From: Scytonema sp. RU_4_4
GTDB lineage: Bacteria > Cyanobacteriota > Cyanobacteriia > Cyanobacteriales > Nostocaceae
Direction: 5' to 3'
Assembly (NCBI GenBank): GCA_012031965.1
Contig: JAAUSC010000012.1
Location: forward strand, 1 to 59,403
Length of the DNA: 59,403 nucleotides
In this document: positions 10,011 to 19,665 of the stretch, one piece after another
Numbering within the stretch: the first letter of the stretch is position 1
Layout of the letters: every line of letters begins with the position of its first letter
Notes under the pieces: generated by a model
Database searches by the model: none
What the model was told of the DNA's origin: nothing
Seen by the model: only the letters and a program-made list of their open reading frames with translations
Translations under genes and position numbers: made by a program

Positions 10011-10415
10011 ACTACCACATACGCTCCCCAAGGGAGCGTGTGGGCTTCCCAATTCATCGGGAATAGCCTCTAGGACTCCGTAGTTCTATTGGTCTTACAT
10101 TCCCTCCAAGGGCAGGAGTCCTGGTTCCCAAGACCCAAATTTTTTTCTTGCAACATTTACCTTTTAGCTTGGTTTTCGCTTATGGCATTAATGGTCAAGA
10201 TAAGTTTATTTTACCAGAATGTGTTCGTTTGGTCGCTGTGGTTTTCCTTGTTTCCGCTTTGCTCAAATGCCGTCAGACCAAGCAATTCGACAGAGCGAAC
10301 AATTCATCTGGTCACCTCCCTATCGGGTAAGTGTGAGCCTTCTTGCTGCTTCAGGTAAAAATATAAAACAATAGAGACACTGATTTCCGTGTTTCTATTT
10401 GTATCTCTATCATAA
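10011..10415. other. Gap between MFS gene and tRNA-Arg
   Basis: Apart from the three hairpins at its left end, this stretch has overlapping short open frames of 60-89 codons with no recognisable protein character and no good ribosome-binding site. I regard it as non-coding. Confidence 0.5.
10014..10132. other. Three successive hairpins, possible structured RNA or IS remnant
   Basis: Immediately after the MFS gene are three inverted repeats in series: ACGCTCCC/GGGAGCGT flanked by CACA/TGTG; GGCTTCCC/GGGAATAGCC with a short loop; and AGGACTCC/GGAGTCCT spanning about 50 bases. Such serial hairpins resemble the right ends of IS200/IS605-type elements, but no tnpA or tnpB is nearby. It could also be the MFS terminator region. 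Confidence 0.45.
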
Positions 10416-10489
10416 CGGGCGAGGAGGGATTCGAACCCCCGACACCGTGGTCCGTAGCCACGTGCTCTAGTCCACTGAGCTACACGCCC
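10416..10489 (-). tRNA. tRNA-Arg (ACG)
   Basis: The minus strand folds as a 74-base tRNA. The acceptor stem starts GGGCGTG, the D-loop contains AGCTCAGT, the anticodon loop CTACGGA carries ACG on a CGTGG/CCACG stem, and the T-arm has GTTCGAATC. ACG, with A34 converted to inosine, reads CGN arginine codons. No CCA is encoded. It ends next to moaC on the opposite strand. Confidence 0.95.
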
Positions 10490-10522
10490 TTGCCAAGATC
10501 TAATGTTAGCACCCCTTTCCAA

Positions 10523-11038
10523 ATGATGCAAGAAAATTTTGAAGCTTTCTCCAACAACTTGAGCCATCTGGATACTCAGGGTCAGGCTCAAATGGTGGAT
10601 GTGTCCGCAAAAGCGTCCACTGTTCGCCAAGCTGTCGCCGCAGCCACGGTTAGGATGCTACCAGAAACCTTCGCTGCCATTCAAGCAGGGAATGCTCCCA
10701 AAGGAGATGTGTTAGGAACCGCGAGACTAGCTGGGATTATGGGAGCTAAACAGACAGCTTCTTTAATTCCCCTGTGTCATCCTTTACCATTGCAAAAAAT
10801 TGAAGTACAGGTAACACCTGACCCAGAATTACCTGGTTATCAAATTCAAGCAATAGTCAAGACCAAAGCTGAAACAGGAGTCGAAATGGAAGCTTTAACC
10901 GCCGTTTCTGTTGCGGCTCTGACTTTGTATGATATGGCGAAAGCCTTGGAAAAGTCGATTCAAATTGAATCGATTAGGTTGGTGAGTAAAACAGGTGGGA
11001 AATCAGGAGATTATAAGTTGTCACTCAAAAATGTTTAA
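10523..11038 (+). CDS. moaC: Cyclic pyranopterin monophosphate synthase MoaC
   Basis: Second enzyme of molybdopterin synthesis: 3',8-cyclo-7,8-dihydro-GTP to cyclic pyranopterin monophosphate. The 171-residue protein shows the family motifs [29 protein letters not shown], and [20 protein letters not shown]; the conserved Lys near the C terminus lies in [12 protein letters not shown]. The ATG at 10523 (or 10526) follows the tRNA gene on the other strand; an upstream TTG would overlap the tRNA. No other moa gene is adjacent. Confidence 0.95.
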   Translation: MMQENFEAFSNNLSHLDTQGQAQMVDVSAKASTVRQAVAAATVRMLPETFAAIQAGNAPKGDVLGTARLAGIMGAKQTASLIPLCHPLPLQKIEVQVTPDPELPGYQIQAIVKTKAETGVEMEALTAVSVAALTLYDMAKALEKSIQIESIRLVSKTGGKSGDYKLSLKNV

Positions 11039-11055
11039 GTCCCGCTAACCGTATG

Positions 11056-11295
11056 CTACGAGCAGGAAAGATTGAGTAAAAAGTTTTCTCCCAGTAACTT
11101 TTTAACTTCGGCGCTACTACGAGTAGGTGCTAAAAGCAGAACGCATACCTCAAGACTGGTTGCAACCCATAACCAATACTTAATTCCATCAATGCAGTAT
11201 GTTGTTTCATCAACACACCTAACACCTGGTTGTTTTACATAAGCTAGCCACTTCTCATAGCTGGGTTCTAGACTTTCGGTAAACCAGCGTTGCAT
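11056..11295 (-). pseudogene. Transposase fragment, IS66-like
   Basis: A 79-codon remnant with CVDETTYCIDGIKYWLWVAT and APTRSSAEVKKLLGENF, a layout typical of the DDE catalytic core of IS66-type transposases. The rest of the transposase and both ends of the element are missing. Just upstream of its first codon lies the motif AGGACTTACGCAAAA, which recurs at ends of small elements elsewhere in the window. It shows past transposition into the gap between moaC and cheB. Family assignment is tentative. Confidence 0.6.
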
Positions 11296-11434
11296 TTTTG
11301 CCAGACTTCCTTTAACCGGGTAACTTTTGCGTAAGTCCTGTCAAAGTTGAGATGAATATGTGACTCCATTCTGCTAGCGTGAGATGAGCAGTGTAGTGTG
11401 ACTCACTCCCCTGCTATCAGGAGGAATAACAAAA

Positions 11435-12478
11435 ATGCCCGGGCACGATATCATCGTTGTCGGCACATCAGCAGGTGGAGTTGAAGCACTGATTAGCATA
11501 GTTAAGAATTTACCGCCAGACCTGAATGCTGCTGTCATGATTGTCCTTCATGTACCAAGACACGGCACAAGTGTTCTGCCGAACATCCTTAGCCGTGCTG
11601 GAAACTTGCCAGTGTCCCACGCTAAGAATGGCGAACAAATCCGTCTGGGACAAATATATGTTGCCCCACCAGACTATCACCTACTAGTAAAACCTGGATA
11701 TATACAGTTGACGCGGGGACCAAGAGAAAACAGTCATCGTCCAGCTATTGACCCGCTGTTCCGTACCGCAGCGCGAGCATATGGACGGCGAGTCGTTGCT
11801 GTGGTGCTAACGGGTGTGCTTGACGACGGTACGGCGGGACTGAAGGCTGTGAAAATACGGGGTGGTGTCGCGGTTGTTCAGAACCCGGAGGATGCTATGT
11901 ATTCTGGAATGCCGCGCAGCGCAATCGAGAACGTAGATGATATTGACCATATCCTGCCACTGTCGGATATTCCAGTTGTCTTAGTCAATCTGGCTAACAC
12001 GCAGGTGAAAGGCGAAGACGACCTCGTCGTCTCTGACGAGATGAAAATTGAATCTGACTTTGCGGAGCTTGATATGGTAGTGCTTAACAACGACGAAAAA
12101 CCAGGCAAGCCCTCTACTTTCGGCTGTCCAGACTGTGGCGGTACTCTCTGGGAACTTTCGGAGGGAAATTTGTTGCGGTTTAGATGCCGTACGGGTCACG
12201 CTTTTTCGGCAGAAACTCTGCTGGCAAAGCAATCCGATGCTCTGGAAGATGCCCTGTGGTTTGCCTTGAGAGCATTGGAAGAGAAAGCATCTCTATCACA
12301 TCGCATGGCTAAACGAATGCGCGATCGCAACCAAATTTTATCAGCTAAACGGCTGGAAGAGGAAGCGCAGGATGCTCAAGGACGCGGTGCGATTATCCGG
12401 GATATCCTTTTCAAGGCTACAGCAGCAGAGGAGACGACTCAAGCGCTAAAAGACAAAGAATCAACTGATGTTTCGTGA
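11435..12478 (+). CDS. CheB-type protein-glutamate methylesterase, no receiver domain
   Basis: Hydrolase of the CheB family (347 residues) that removes methyl groups from, or deamidates, glutamyl residues of sensory proteins. The catalytic triad is visible: Ser12 in GTSAGG, His39 in VLHVPRH, and Asp130/131 in LTGVLDDG. The usual N-terminal receiver domain is absent, so control must come from another protein. After the esterase domain is a cysteine-bearing module (CPDCGG and RCRTGHAFS) that probably binds zinc, then a helical tail. AGGAGG precedes the ATG. It heads the signalling cluster with the receiver, CheR-PAS and kinase genes. Confidence 0.9.
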   Translation: MPGHDIIVVGTSAGGVEALISIVKNLPPDLNAAVMIVLHVPRHGTSVLPNILSRAGNLPVSHAKNGEQIRLGQIYVAPPDYHLLVKPGYIQLTRGPRENSHRPAIDPLFRTAARAYGRRVVAVVLTGVLDDGTAGLKAVKIRGGVAVVQNPEDAMYSGMPRSAIENVDDIDHILPLSDIPVVLVNLANTQVKGEDDLVVSDEMKIESDFAELDMVVLNNDEKPGKPSTFGCPDCGGTLWELSEGNLLRFRCRTGHAFSAETLLAKQSDALEDALWFALRALEEKASLSHRMAKRMRDRNQILSAKRLEEEAQDAQGRGAIIRDILFKATAAEETTQALKDKESTDVS

Positions 12479-12511
12479 TGTATACTGCAAATGGGTAAAA
12501 GCTGAACTTGT

Positions 12512-12584
12512 GTCATGCTGAGTGTAACGTAGTGAAACGAAGCATCTCGGAGATTCTTCGCTTCGCTCAGAATGACAGTTTTAA
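12512..12584. repeat. Interspersed inverted repeat of the TGTCATGCTGAG type
   Basis: A stretch starting GTGTCATGCTGAGTGTAACG and ending CGCTTCGCTCAGAATGACAG forms a long imperfect inverted repeat. A related copy is near 55977-56096. Repeats of this form are common between genes of many bacteria. Confidence 0.7.
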
Positions 12585-12669
12585 GCCGTTTTTAGTATAC
12601 TTAGCTTTTGGTAACAGCAATATTCCAGCTTTTGCTTCCAAGCAGTCCGTAGATAGAAGCTTTATTTTA

Positions 12670-13122
12670 CTAGTAAGTAGATTCCACTAAAAGTTTTGCT
12701 ATTTGTGTGACTAACTCACTAGAGTCAAAAGGCTTAATCAGGTAATTTTGAAACCCAGATTTGAAAGCAAGTTGACGTGCTTCTTCTGTATCAAGAGCTG
12801 TTAACGCTATTGCAGGCATCTTTCTTTTTTGTGTATTTTCGAGTGCTCTGACTTTGCAAATTAATGAATAACCATCCTCTTCTGGCATAGCAATATCGAT
12901 AATTAAAAGGTCTAGTTCAAAATGTCTAATGACCTCAAGAGCTTCGCTTGCTGATGTTGCCGTCTTGACTTGAATACCATAGTCTTCCAGAATGATGGTA
13001 ATTAAAATAAGAGTATCGGCATCATCATCTACTACAAGAATCTGCAAATCATTCAGGGTCTTTACGTTCGTATCGTCTTCAGGAAGTTGATTTTCAAAAC
13101 TTTTTGACACTATGATACTCAT
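12670..13122 (-). CDS. Single-domain response regulator
   Basis: Receiver (REC) domain protein of about 150 residues. LQILVVDDDADTLILITIIL starts the domain with the acidic pair, the phospho-acceptor Asp is in LLIIDIAMPEEDGYSL, the Thr is in IALTALD, and the Lys is in YLIKPFD. It has no output domain, so it would relay phosphate or act by protein contact. The ATG at 13122 follows AAGGAGG at about 11 bases; a start at 13182 is possible. It points away from the CheR-PAS gene and towards cheB. A plausible role is the detached receiver for the neighbouring kinase, but that is inference. Confidence 0.88.
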   Translation of the reverse strand: MSIIVSKSFENQLPEDDTNVKTLNDLQILVVDDDADTLILITIILEDYGIQVKTATSASEALEVIRHFELDLLIIDIAMPEEDGYSLICKVRALENTQKRKMPAIALTALDTEEARQLAFKSGFQNYLIKPFDSSELVTQIAKLLVESTY

Positions 13123-13479
13123 TTGTGCCCCGTCCTCCTTGCTGGCAGCGTTCTTTAGAACTATGCTAAAAAAGTTGTGCATTTGGTAATAAGTTCAGCA
13201 CTCTTTACTCTTATTTATGATACTTCTGGCTCTAAACAGAGCGTTTTTGGTTCTAACTGCCCTTGCTTTGCTTGTCGTGTCTATAGCTACACTCATTTCA
13301 AATAATGAGCTGCATCGTACAGATTGAAGATTGACTCATTGATGACTGTTTGTCTATTCGCTACCGTACATAAATCATATCAAAACGCTGTTATACACAA
13401 ACACTTTGCAACCAGGAAGAGTTCTTATTGAACTACTGATTAAGACTTGAGAGCCTGTCGTTTGGAAACAACCGTCAAC

Positions 13480-15390
13480 ATGAGTGCAATTAGAAATATC
13501 AGACATTTTATGAGTAACCAAGAAATAAATCTTGAACTAGAAAGTTTATTAGAATACATTAAACGCAACCGAGGTTTTGATTTTAGTGGTTATAAGCGCA
13601 CAAGCTTAAGCCGTCGAATTCGTAGACGCATGCAATTAATTAGTGTAGATAATTACAATGATTACTTAGACTACTTAGAGGTACACCCAGACGAGTTTAT
13701 TGAGCTATTTAACACTATTTTGATCAACGTCACGGCTTTCTTCCGTGAGACACAAGCTTGGGACTACATAGCGAGTGAAATCATTCCTCAAATACTTGCA
13801 AGAAAACATACAAGTAAACCAATTCGTGTATGGAGTGCAGGATGCGCTTCCGGAGAAGAAACCTACACCCTAGCGATTTTGCTTGCTGAGGCGCTGGGTA
13901 TGGAACAGTACACAACAAGGGTAAAAGTGTTTGCAACAGATGTAGATGTGGAAGCTCTCAATATCGCTCGTCAAGCAAGTTACAATCCAAAAGATGTTCA
14001 GAGCGTTCCCGCAAATCTACAAGAAAAATACTTTGACCGAGTTAACAGTCGTTACATCGTCCAAAAAGAACTGCGTCGCGGTGTGATCTTTGGTCGCCAT
14101 GACTTGGTACAAGATGTACCTATTTCCAGAATTGACTTACTGGTGTGCCGCAACACTTTGATGTATTTTAATACCGAAACCCAAGCAAAAATTCTTGACC
14201 GCTTTCACTTCGCTCTGAATGATGGTGGTTTTTTGTTTTTGGGGAAAGCAGAAATGCTGTTTACGCGCAACCACTCGTTCACCCCACTGGATTTGAGGCG
14301 AAGGATATTCACTAAAGTTCCTAACGGCAATTTACGAGATATGCTGTTAAGCATGACTCACTCTTCTGGACAGCAAGCCGTTCCAGAGATGGTTGATCAA
14401 ATCCGCATTCATGAAGCCGCTTTTGAGATTGAGCCTGTTGCCCAGATCGTCGTGGATCTTAATGGCATAGTTCTCCTTGCCAACGCTGAAGCTCGTAATT
14501 TTTTTAATCTTAATCCAAAAGACTTGGGTCGTCCGTTACAAGATTTAGAGCTTTCCTACCGACCCGTGGAGTTGCGATCGCGCATTGACCATGTTCGCAC
14601 TAATCGTCGCGCCATTATCTTAAAAGATATTGAGTGGTCTAGTACAGAGCGCGACATGAGATATCTGGACGTGCAGATAATACCCTTGATGGATGACAAC
14701 ACTGATGAACTTTTGGGCGTGAAAATTATCTTCACCGACGTCACCCACTTTAAAAATCTGGAACAGGAACTGGTACACGCTAACCAAGAGCTTGAAACGG
14801 CTTATGAGGAGCTCCAGTCTACTAACGAAGAATTAGAAACGACTAACGAAGAACTTCAATCCACTGTGGAAGAACTGGAAACAACAAACGAAGAACTGCA
14901 ATCCACAAACGAAGAATTAGAAACTATGAATGAAGAACTGCAATCTACCAATGAAGAATTGCAGACCATGAACGAAGAGCTACGCCAACGCAGCGAAGAA
15001 CTCAACAGAGTCAACGGCTTTTTAGAGTCCATCCTCACCAGTTTACGTGCTGGAGTCGTCGTTCTTAGCCCCGACTTGCACATTTTAATCTGGAACTGCA
15101 AAGCTGAAGATTTGTGGGGGCTGCGGTTTGATGAAGTTTTCGCAAAGCACTTTATGACCCTAGACATTGGTTTACCCTTAGAGCCACTCAGACAGCCAAT
15201 GCGGACAATTCTCATGGGGGAGTCAGAATACTATGAAGTGTTGCTGGATGCTAGAAACCGCCGGGGTAAAGCAATTCAGTGCCAAGTTATTTGTAACCCC
15301 TTGTTGGGTACCGGGTCTGATATCCAAGGAGTTATTCTTCTCATGGAAGAACAGGATCAAGTGGAGTCGTCAAGTTTTATCGCTAATTAG
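13480..15390 (+). CDS. CheR methyltransferase fused to PAS domains and a long coiled coil
   Basis: About 636 residues. The N-terminal CheR part has a helical subdomain (FDFSGYKRTSLSRRIRRRM), then the S-adenosylmethionine site in VWSAGCASGEETYTLA and DLLVCRNTLMYF. After it comes a PAS domain, then a striking coiled coil in which EELQSTN/EELETTN-type heptads repeat about eight times (roughly bases 14790-14990), and a second PAS domain. CheR methylates glutamates of receptors with S-adenosylmethionine. Here the fused sensors suggest methylation linked to an intracellular signal. Start at 13480 or 13510. It runs 87 bases ahead of the histidine kinase on the same strand. No methyl-accepting receptor is encoded in the window. 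Confidence 0.92.
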   Translation: MSAIRNIRHFMSNQEINLELESLLEYIKRNRGFDFSGYKRTSLSRRIRRRMQLISVDNYNDYLDYLEVHPDEFIELFNTILINVTAFFRETQAWDYIASEIIPQILARKHTSKPIRVWSAGCASGEETYTLAILLAEALGMEQYTTRVKVFATDVDVEALNIARQASYNPKDVQSVPANLQEKYFDRVNSRYIVQKELRRGVIFGRHDLVQDVPISRIDLLVCRNTLMYFNTETQAKILDRFHFALNDGGFLFLGKAEMLFTRNHSFTPLDLRRRIFTKVPNGNLRDMLLSMTHSSGQQAVPEMVDQIRIHEAAFEIEPVAQIVVDLNGIVLLANAEARNFFNLNPKDLGRPLQDLELSYRPVELRSRIDHVRTNRRAIILKDIEWSSTERDMRYLDVQIIPLMDDNTDELLGVKIIFTDVTHFKNLEQELVHANQELETAYEELQSTNEELETTNEELQSTVEELETTNEELQSTNEELETMNEELQSTNEELQTMNEELRQRSEELNRVNGFLESILTSLRAGVVVLSPDLHILIWNCKAEDLWGLRFDEVFAKHFMTLDIGLPLEPLRQPMRTILMGESEYYEVLLDARNRRGKAIQCQVICNPLLGTGSDIQGVILLMEEQDQVESSSFIAN

Positions 15391-15477
15391 TATTTCACTA
15401 ATAAGCAGTCAGATAGATTTTACATATGAACACGATATGTATCTTGGTTCATAGAGGAGAGTAACACGAGGTGGGCT

Positions 15478-16797
15478 GTGAATCTGGAGAAGTTTGGTCA
15501 GCAAATAGAAGAAGTACGCCAGCGCGGTCAATTTTTAGAAAATCGTACTGGGGAATCACCTCAGCTTCAGGAAAATTTACTGTTACAAGCTCTCGAAGAA
15601 CTTCGCACCGCCTTGGAAGAATTGCGTGTAGCAGAGGAAGAATTGCGTGAACAAAATGAGAAGTTAACAATTGCTAATCAACAAGTCGCACTAGAGCGTC
15701 GGCGCTACCAGGAATTATTTGATTTTGCACCCGATGGTTACTTAGTAACAAATACCGATGGGAAAATCTTGGAAGCTAATCGGGCGGCGACTCAACTGCT
15801 TAATATCTCGAAAAGTTTTTTGATAGACAAACCGCTGATCAACTTTATTCCTGAACAAGAACGTCGCGCCTTTCGTACCCAACTCTTACAGCTATCTGAT
15901 ATAGAGCGGATGCAAGAGTGGGAAATTCGCTTGCAGCCGAGAAAAGGTCGTCATACATTTGATGCTAGCCTCAGTGTCACTACCGTACGCGATCACAAAG
16001 GCAAACTCCTCGGCTGGCGGTGGCTTGTGCGCGATATTACCTCCCGCAAACAAGTAGAGGAAAAACTGCGCTCGATTCAACTGCAGAATTTAGAGTTACA
16101 AGAAGTTACACGCATCAAAACTCAAATGATGTCAGTTGTCTCCCACGAACTGCGTACACCTTTGAATTCAATTTTGGGGTTTTCCCAACTGTTGTTGCAC
16201 CGCTATCACAATCTGTTCGTCCCCGAATTAAAAGACATGATAGAACGGATTATTAGAAGCGGCAAACATTTACTAGCGCTGATTGAGAATATGCTGGACT
16301 TCTCTAGATTGGAGAGGAATAGGCTAGAACTAAATCTACAAGAATTGAACTTAGTAGATCTCGTGACAGCAACCATAGAGGAACTGCGTTGCCTTGGTGA
16401 ACAGAAAAACCTAACCTTAGTTTTGCATGCTAATATTGAAAATCCTAGAATTGTCAATGATAGTGCTCGTCTCAGGCAAGTGTTGGTGAATTTGCTGTCC
16501 AACGCCATTAAGTTTACAGACACAGGGGGCGTATTTGTGGAAGTACAGCAACTTAATCAAGACCAAGTTGTGTTAATGGTTAAGGATACAGGTATTGGCA
16601 TTCCAGAATCAGAATTAGCACACATTTGTCAAGAATTTTGGCAAGTCGATAGGTCTACTGTACGCAAGCACTCTGGCATTGGTTTGGGATTGGCGATCGC
16701 AGATAAATTGGTTCGCTTAATGAATGGTACCATCACAGTTGAAAGTAACCTAGGCGAAGGTTCCACCTTCCGCGTAGAACTACCACGCCAAATCTAG
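15478..16797 (+). CDS. PAS-domain hybrid-less sensor histidine kinase
   Basis: Soluble kinase of 439 residues. An N-terminal coiled coil (ALEELRTALEELRVAEEELR) leads into a PAS domain (FDFAPDGYLVTNTDGKILEA). The dimerisation domain has the phospho-acceptor His223 in VVSHELRTPLNSILGFSQLL. The ATP-binding domain has an N box (VNLLSNAIKFTDTG), DTGIGIPESEL and GLGLAIADKLV. It starts with GTG at 15478. No membrane helix is present, so it senses something in the cytoplasm. It shares the EELxxx coiled-coil style with the upstream CheR-PAS product, and the two may pair through it. A likely partner is the single-domain receiver upstream. Confidence 0.92.
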   Translation: MNLEKFGQQIEEVRQRGQFLENRTGESPQLQENLLLQALEELRTALEELRVAEEELREQNEKLTIANQQVALERRRYQELFDFAPDGYLVTNTDGKILEANRAATQLLNISKSFLIDKPLINFIPEQERRAFRTQLLQLSDIERMQEWEIRLQPRKGRHTFDASLSVTTVRDHKGKLLGWRWLVRDITSRKQVEEKLRSIQLQNLELQEVTRIKTQMMSVVSHELRTPLNSILGFSQLLLHRYHNLFVPELKDMIERIIRSGKHLLALIENMLDFSRLERNRLELNLQELNLVDLVTATIEELRCLGEQKNLTLVLHANIENPRIVNDSARLRQVLVNLLSNAIKFTDTGGVFVEVQQLNQDQVVLMVKDTGIGIPESELAHICQEFWQVDRSTVRKHSGIGLGLAIADKLVRLMNGTITVESNLGEGSTFRVELPRQI

Positions 16798-16803
16798 TTA
16801 TTT

Positions 16804-16836
16804 CCCTAGTCCCCTAGTCCCCTAGTCCCCTAGTCC
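16804..16836. repeat. Octamer tandem repeat CCCCTAGT
   Basis: Four head-to-tail copies of an 8-base unit lie between the kinase and rsmH, which face each other. The last copy supplies the TAG stop codon of rsmH on the minus strand. Confidence 0.9.
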
Positions 16837-17699
16837 TCAACCCTCTCGGCTATCCTCAACTTTGCAGAACGAGCCCGGGGATTATTGACAATTTCTTCCT
16901 CTTGTGCTCCTATAGGCTTTTTCGTCAAGACCTGCAACAAAGGAGAATCTCTGAAGCTATGCTTCACTATGCGGTCTTCTAGGCTGTGAAAGCTAATAAT
17001 CGCAATTTTGCCACCTGGTACAAGAGCCTGTGGTGCTTTGCTCAAGAAAGTTTCCAGAGATTTTAGCTCATCATTGACCACAATTCGCAACGCTTGAAAA
17101 ACCCGAGTCGCTGGGTGAATTCTCCCGTAACGATATTTTGGGGGGACACAATAGGCGATCGCCTCCGCTAACTCGGTTGTCTTATAAAATGGACGTTGTT
17201 CGACAATGCGTCTGGCTATGCGCCGTGACAACCTTTCTTCACCATATTTAAAGAAAATATTTGCCAATTCAGCTTCATCCCAGTCATTAATCACATCAGC
17301 CGCCGTCAGAGGCTGGCGTCTGTCCATCCGCATATCCAAACTTGCTCGGGCGCGAAAACTAAAACCGCGTTCCGACGTATCCAGATGATGAGAGCTAACG
17401 CCCAAATCAGCAATCATTCCGTCAAATTTGCTCACTGGGAATTCGTAAGCAGCAAAGTTAACATGAACAAAGTTTACACGTTCACAAAACGCCTCTAATA
17501 CCTTTTGCGCCGCTGCCAAAGCGTCCTCATCCTGGTCAATAGCCGTTACCTGCACATCGGGTGCAGCCTCTAAAATTAAGCGGCTGTGACCGCCACCGCC
17601 TACCGTTGCATCCAAATAATGCCCACCAGGACGGACAGCCAAACCCTCAACAACCTCCCGACCCAAAACAGGCACATGAAAAAAATCTTGTGCCTCCAT
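16830..17699 (-). CDS. rsmH: 16S rRNA (cytosine(1402)-N4)-methyltransferase RsmH
   Basis: S-adenosylmethionine-dependent enzyme that methylates N4 of C1402 in 16S rRNA. Signs are [13 protein letters not shown], the SAM-binding [53 protein letters not shown], and [18 protein letters not shown], plus [15 protein letters not shown]. The ATG at 17699 ([12 protein letters not shown]) is preferred; an earlier ATG at 17720 is possible. The stop codon falls inside a CCCCTAGT tandem repeat, so the C terminus has been set by the repeat. It is divergent from ndhH. Confidence 0.95.
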   Translation of the reverse strand: MEAQDFFHVPVLGREVVEGLAVRPGGHYLDATVGGGGHSRLILEAAPDVQVTAIDQDEDALAAAQKVLEAFCERVNFVHVNFAAYEFPVSKFDGMIADLGVSSHHLDTSERGFSFRARASLDMRMDRRQPLTAADVINDWDEAELANIFFKYGEERLSRRIARRIVEQRPFYKTTELAEAIAYCVPPKYRYGRIHPATRVFQALRIVVNDELKSLETFLSKAPQALVPGGKIAIISFHSLEDRIVKHSFRDSPLLQVLTKKPIGAQEEEIVNNPRARSAKLRIAERVED

Positions 17700-17919
17700 A
17701 CTCTCTCTCTCACGCTTCATATAATAATAGTTGAATAAGTGCAACAAAACGAAACATCAAACAAAAACCCTCAACTGCCAACCTCTCTCCAACTTACCGC
17801 TTACTCTGCGCTCTTTGCGACGGACAACTTGCTTTCTTCGGGGGGAACTCCTGTACGCAAGTGTCCTCGCCTGTGCGGTTCAATTTTAAAATTTTCCCAA
17901 ACCGGAGAACACTGTTTTT

Positions 17920-19104
17920 ATGGCAAGATTAGAAACCCGCACTGAACCCATGGTGCTGAACATGGGTCCCCATCATCCCTCAATGCACGGGGTACTGAGA
18001 CTGATTGTGACTCTGGATGGCGAGGATGTCATTGACTGTGAACCAGTCCTCGGCTACTTGCACCGGGGAATGGAAAAAATTGCGGAGAACCGCACCAACA
18101 TTATGTACGTCCCCTACGTGAGTCGGTGGGACTACGCGGCGGGGATGTTCAACGAAGCTGTCACTGTTAACGCCCCAGAAAAACTGGCAGACATTCCTGT
18201 TCCCAAACGCGCCAGCTACATCCGCGTTATCATGCTGGAGTTGAACCGGATTGCTAACCACTTGCTGTGGTTTGGTCCATTCTTAGCTGACGTAGGTGCT
18301 CAAACTCCCTTCTTTTATCAATTCCGGGAACGGGAAATGATTTACGACCTGTGGGAAGCCGCCACAGGTTACCGGATGGTTAATCATAACTACTTTCGTA
18401 TCGGCGGTGTAGCAGTTGATTTACCATATGGTTGGATTGACAAATGCCTCGACTTCTGCGATTACTTCATACCTAAAATAGATGAGTACGAGCGCTTAGT
18501 GACCGACAACCCCATCTTCCGGCGTCGTGTTGAAGGTATTGGCACCATCACCCGCGAAGAAGCCATTAACTGGGGACTTTCTGGTCCAATGTTACGTGCT
18601 TCTGGTGTGAAATGGGACTTGCGGAAAGTTGACCACTACGAATGCTACGACGACTTCGATTGGGACGTGCAGTGGGAAACCGCTGGTGACTGCTTCGCCC
18701 GTTATGTAGTACGGATGCGGGAAATGCGCGAATCAGTAAAAATTCTTAGACAAGCCATCAAAGGACTTCCCGGTGGTCCTTACGAAAACCTGGAAGCTAA
18801 GCGCTTAGCAGCAGGGAAAAAATCTGAGTGGGATGGCTTCGATTATCAATACGTCAGCAAGAAAATTGCTCCCACTTTCAAAATTCCTAAAGGTGAAATC
18901 TACTCTCGTGTAGAAAGTGGTAAAGGTGAACTGGGAATTTATTTGATTGGTGATGACAATCCCTTTCCTTGGCGGTGGAAAATTCGCGCCGCAGATTTCA
19001 ATAATCTGCAAATTCTGCCTCATTTGCTAAAAGGTATGAAGGTGGCGGATATTGTCGTCATTCTGGGTAGTATTGACGTCATTATGGGTTCTGTGGATAG
19101 ATAA
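17920..19104 (+). CDS. ndhH: NAD(P)H-quinone oxidoreductase subunit H
   Basis: 49-kDa-type subunit of the cyanobacterial NDH-1 complex on the thylakoid membrane, which takes part in cyclic electron flow, respiration and CO2 uptake. 394 residues, full length. Motifs: [51 protein letters not shown], and at the C terminus [14 protein letters not shown]. The ATG at 17920 is well placed. It is monocistronic here, as is usual in cyanobacteria where ndhH is separate from the ndhAIGE cluster. A strong hairpin follows. Confidence 0.97.
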   Translation: MARLETRTEPMVLNMGPHHPSMHGVLRLIVTLDGEDVIDCEPVLGYLHRGMEKIAENRTNIMYVPYVSRWDYAAGMFNEAVTVNAPEKLADIPVPKRASYIRVIMLELNRIANHLLWFGPFLADVGAQTPFFYQFREREMIYDLWEAATGYRMVNHNYFRIGGVAVDLPYGWIDKCLDFCDYFIPKIDEYERLVTDNPIFRRRVEGIGTITREEAINWGLSGPMLRASGVKWDLRKVDHYECYDDFDWDVQWETAGDCFARYVVRMREMRESVKILRQAIKGLPGGPYENLEAKRLAAGKKSEWDGFDYQYVSKKIAPTFKIPKGEIYSRVESGKGELGIYLIGDDNPFPWRWKIRAADFNNLQILPHLLKGMKVADIVVILGSIDVIMGSVDR

Positions 19105-19110
19105 CAGAAT

Positions 19111-19141
19111 CACATTCCCAGGTAATTTGCCTGGGAATGTG
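19111..19141 (+). terminator. Perfect 12-bp hairpin after ndhH
   Basis: CACATTCCCAGG and CCTGGGAATGTG pair perfectly around a 7-base loop, starting 7 bases after the ndhH stop. There is no T tract after it on the plus strand, so it may stabilise the mRNA 3' end rather than terminate by itself. Confidence 0.65.
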
Positions 19142-19272
19142 AATAAAGAAATACCAACGAATAATAATCCTAAAACTGGTTTTTTATTGGTCGTCCTAAT
19201 TCAGCTAAAGATTCTTCAGTTGATAGCTACTTTCACTTCCAAATCTTTTTCGCTCATTTTGATAAATTGCTT

Positions 19273-19665
19273 TCAGTGAATCCCCACATTCTGCATAGGG
19301 GTAGTAATCGGTGTAATATCCTCCCAAGTATTGGTGCTGTTGTCTTGTATTCTTTGTGTTCTTGGAGCTGGGAAAAGAGTACTAGCAACCAAGCTTACAA
19401 GCACCATGAGGATAAAGCTTCCCATGAGGGTAATCATGGTAGTGGAATTATGCCGATCAGCTTTACCCTCTTCCTGGTAGCAGCGCTCCTCAACTCTACT
19501 TTGAAAGTAACCATCTTGGTAGGAGTCTGCTTGCTGCCTTTTTACCCCGTCATTAACCGTTTCAACAGTTCGCGTCAAGTTAGTGCGAGTATAACCCAAT
19601 TCGGAGTGTTCAAACTCTTGAGGGATTAAGCGACTATAGATTTGGTGAGCATTTTCGCTAGACAT
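19273..19665 (-). CDS. Hypothetical single-helix membrane protein
   Basis: A 130-residue product I do not recognise. Residues ~1-75 are polar and charged, a single hydrophobic helix spans about 77-97 (MITLMGSFILMVLVSLVAST), and a short polar tail follows. The topology suggests a membrane-anchored protein with a cytoplasmic N-terminal part. There is no clear ribosome-binding site. It faces ndhH, with 168 bases between the stops. Being open over its whole length with a coherent anchor makes a real gene likely, but not certain. Confidence 0.55.
   Translation of the reverse strand: MSSENAHQIYSRLIPQEFEHSELGYTRTNLTRTVETVNDGVKRQQADSYQDGYFQSRVEERCYQEEGKADRHNSTTMITLMGSFILMVLVSLVASTLFPAPRTQRIQDNSTNTWEDITPITTPMQNVGIH

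Noticed and set aside
10089-10358. Short open frames between the MFS gene and tRNA-Arg
   Set aside because: Overlapping frames without good start sites or protein character.
17739-17945. Open frame overlapping the ndhH start
   Set aside because: Low-quality product and out of frame with the clear ndhH gene.
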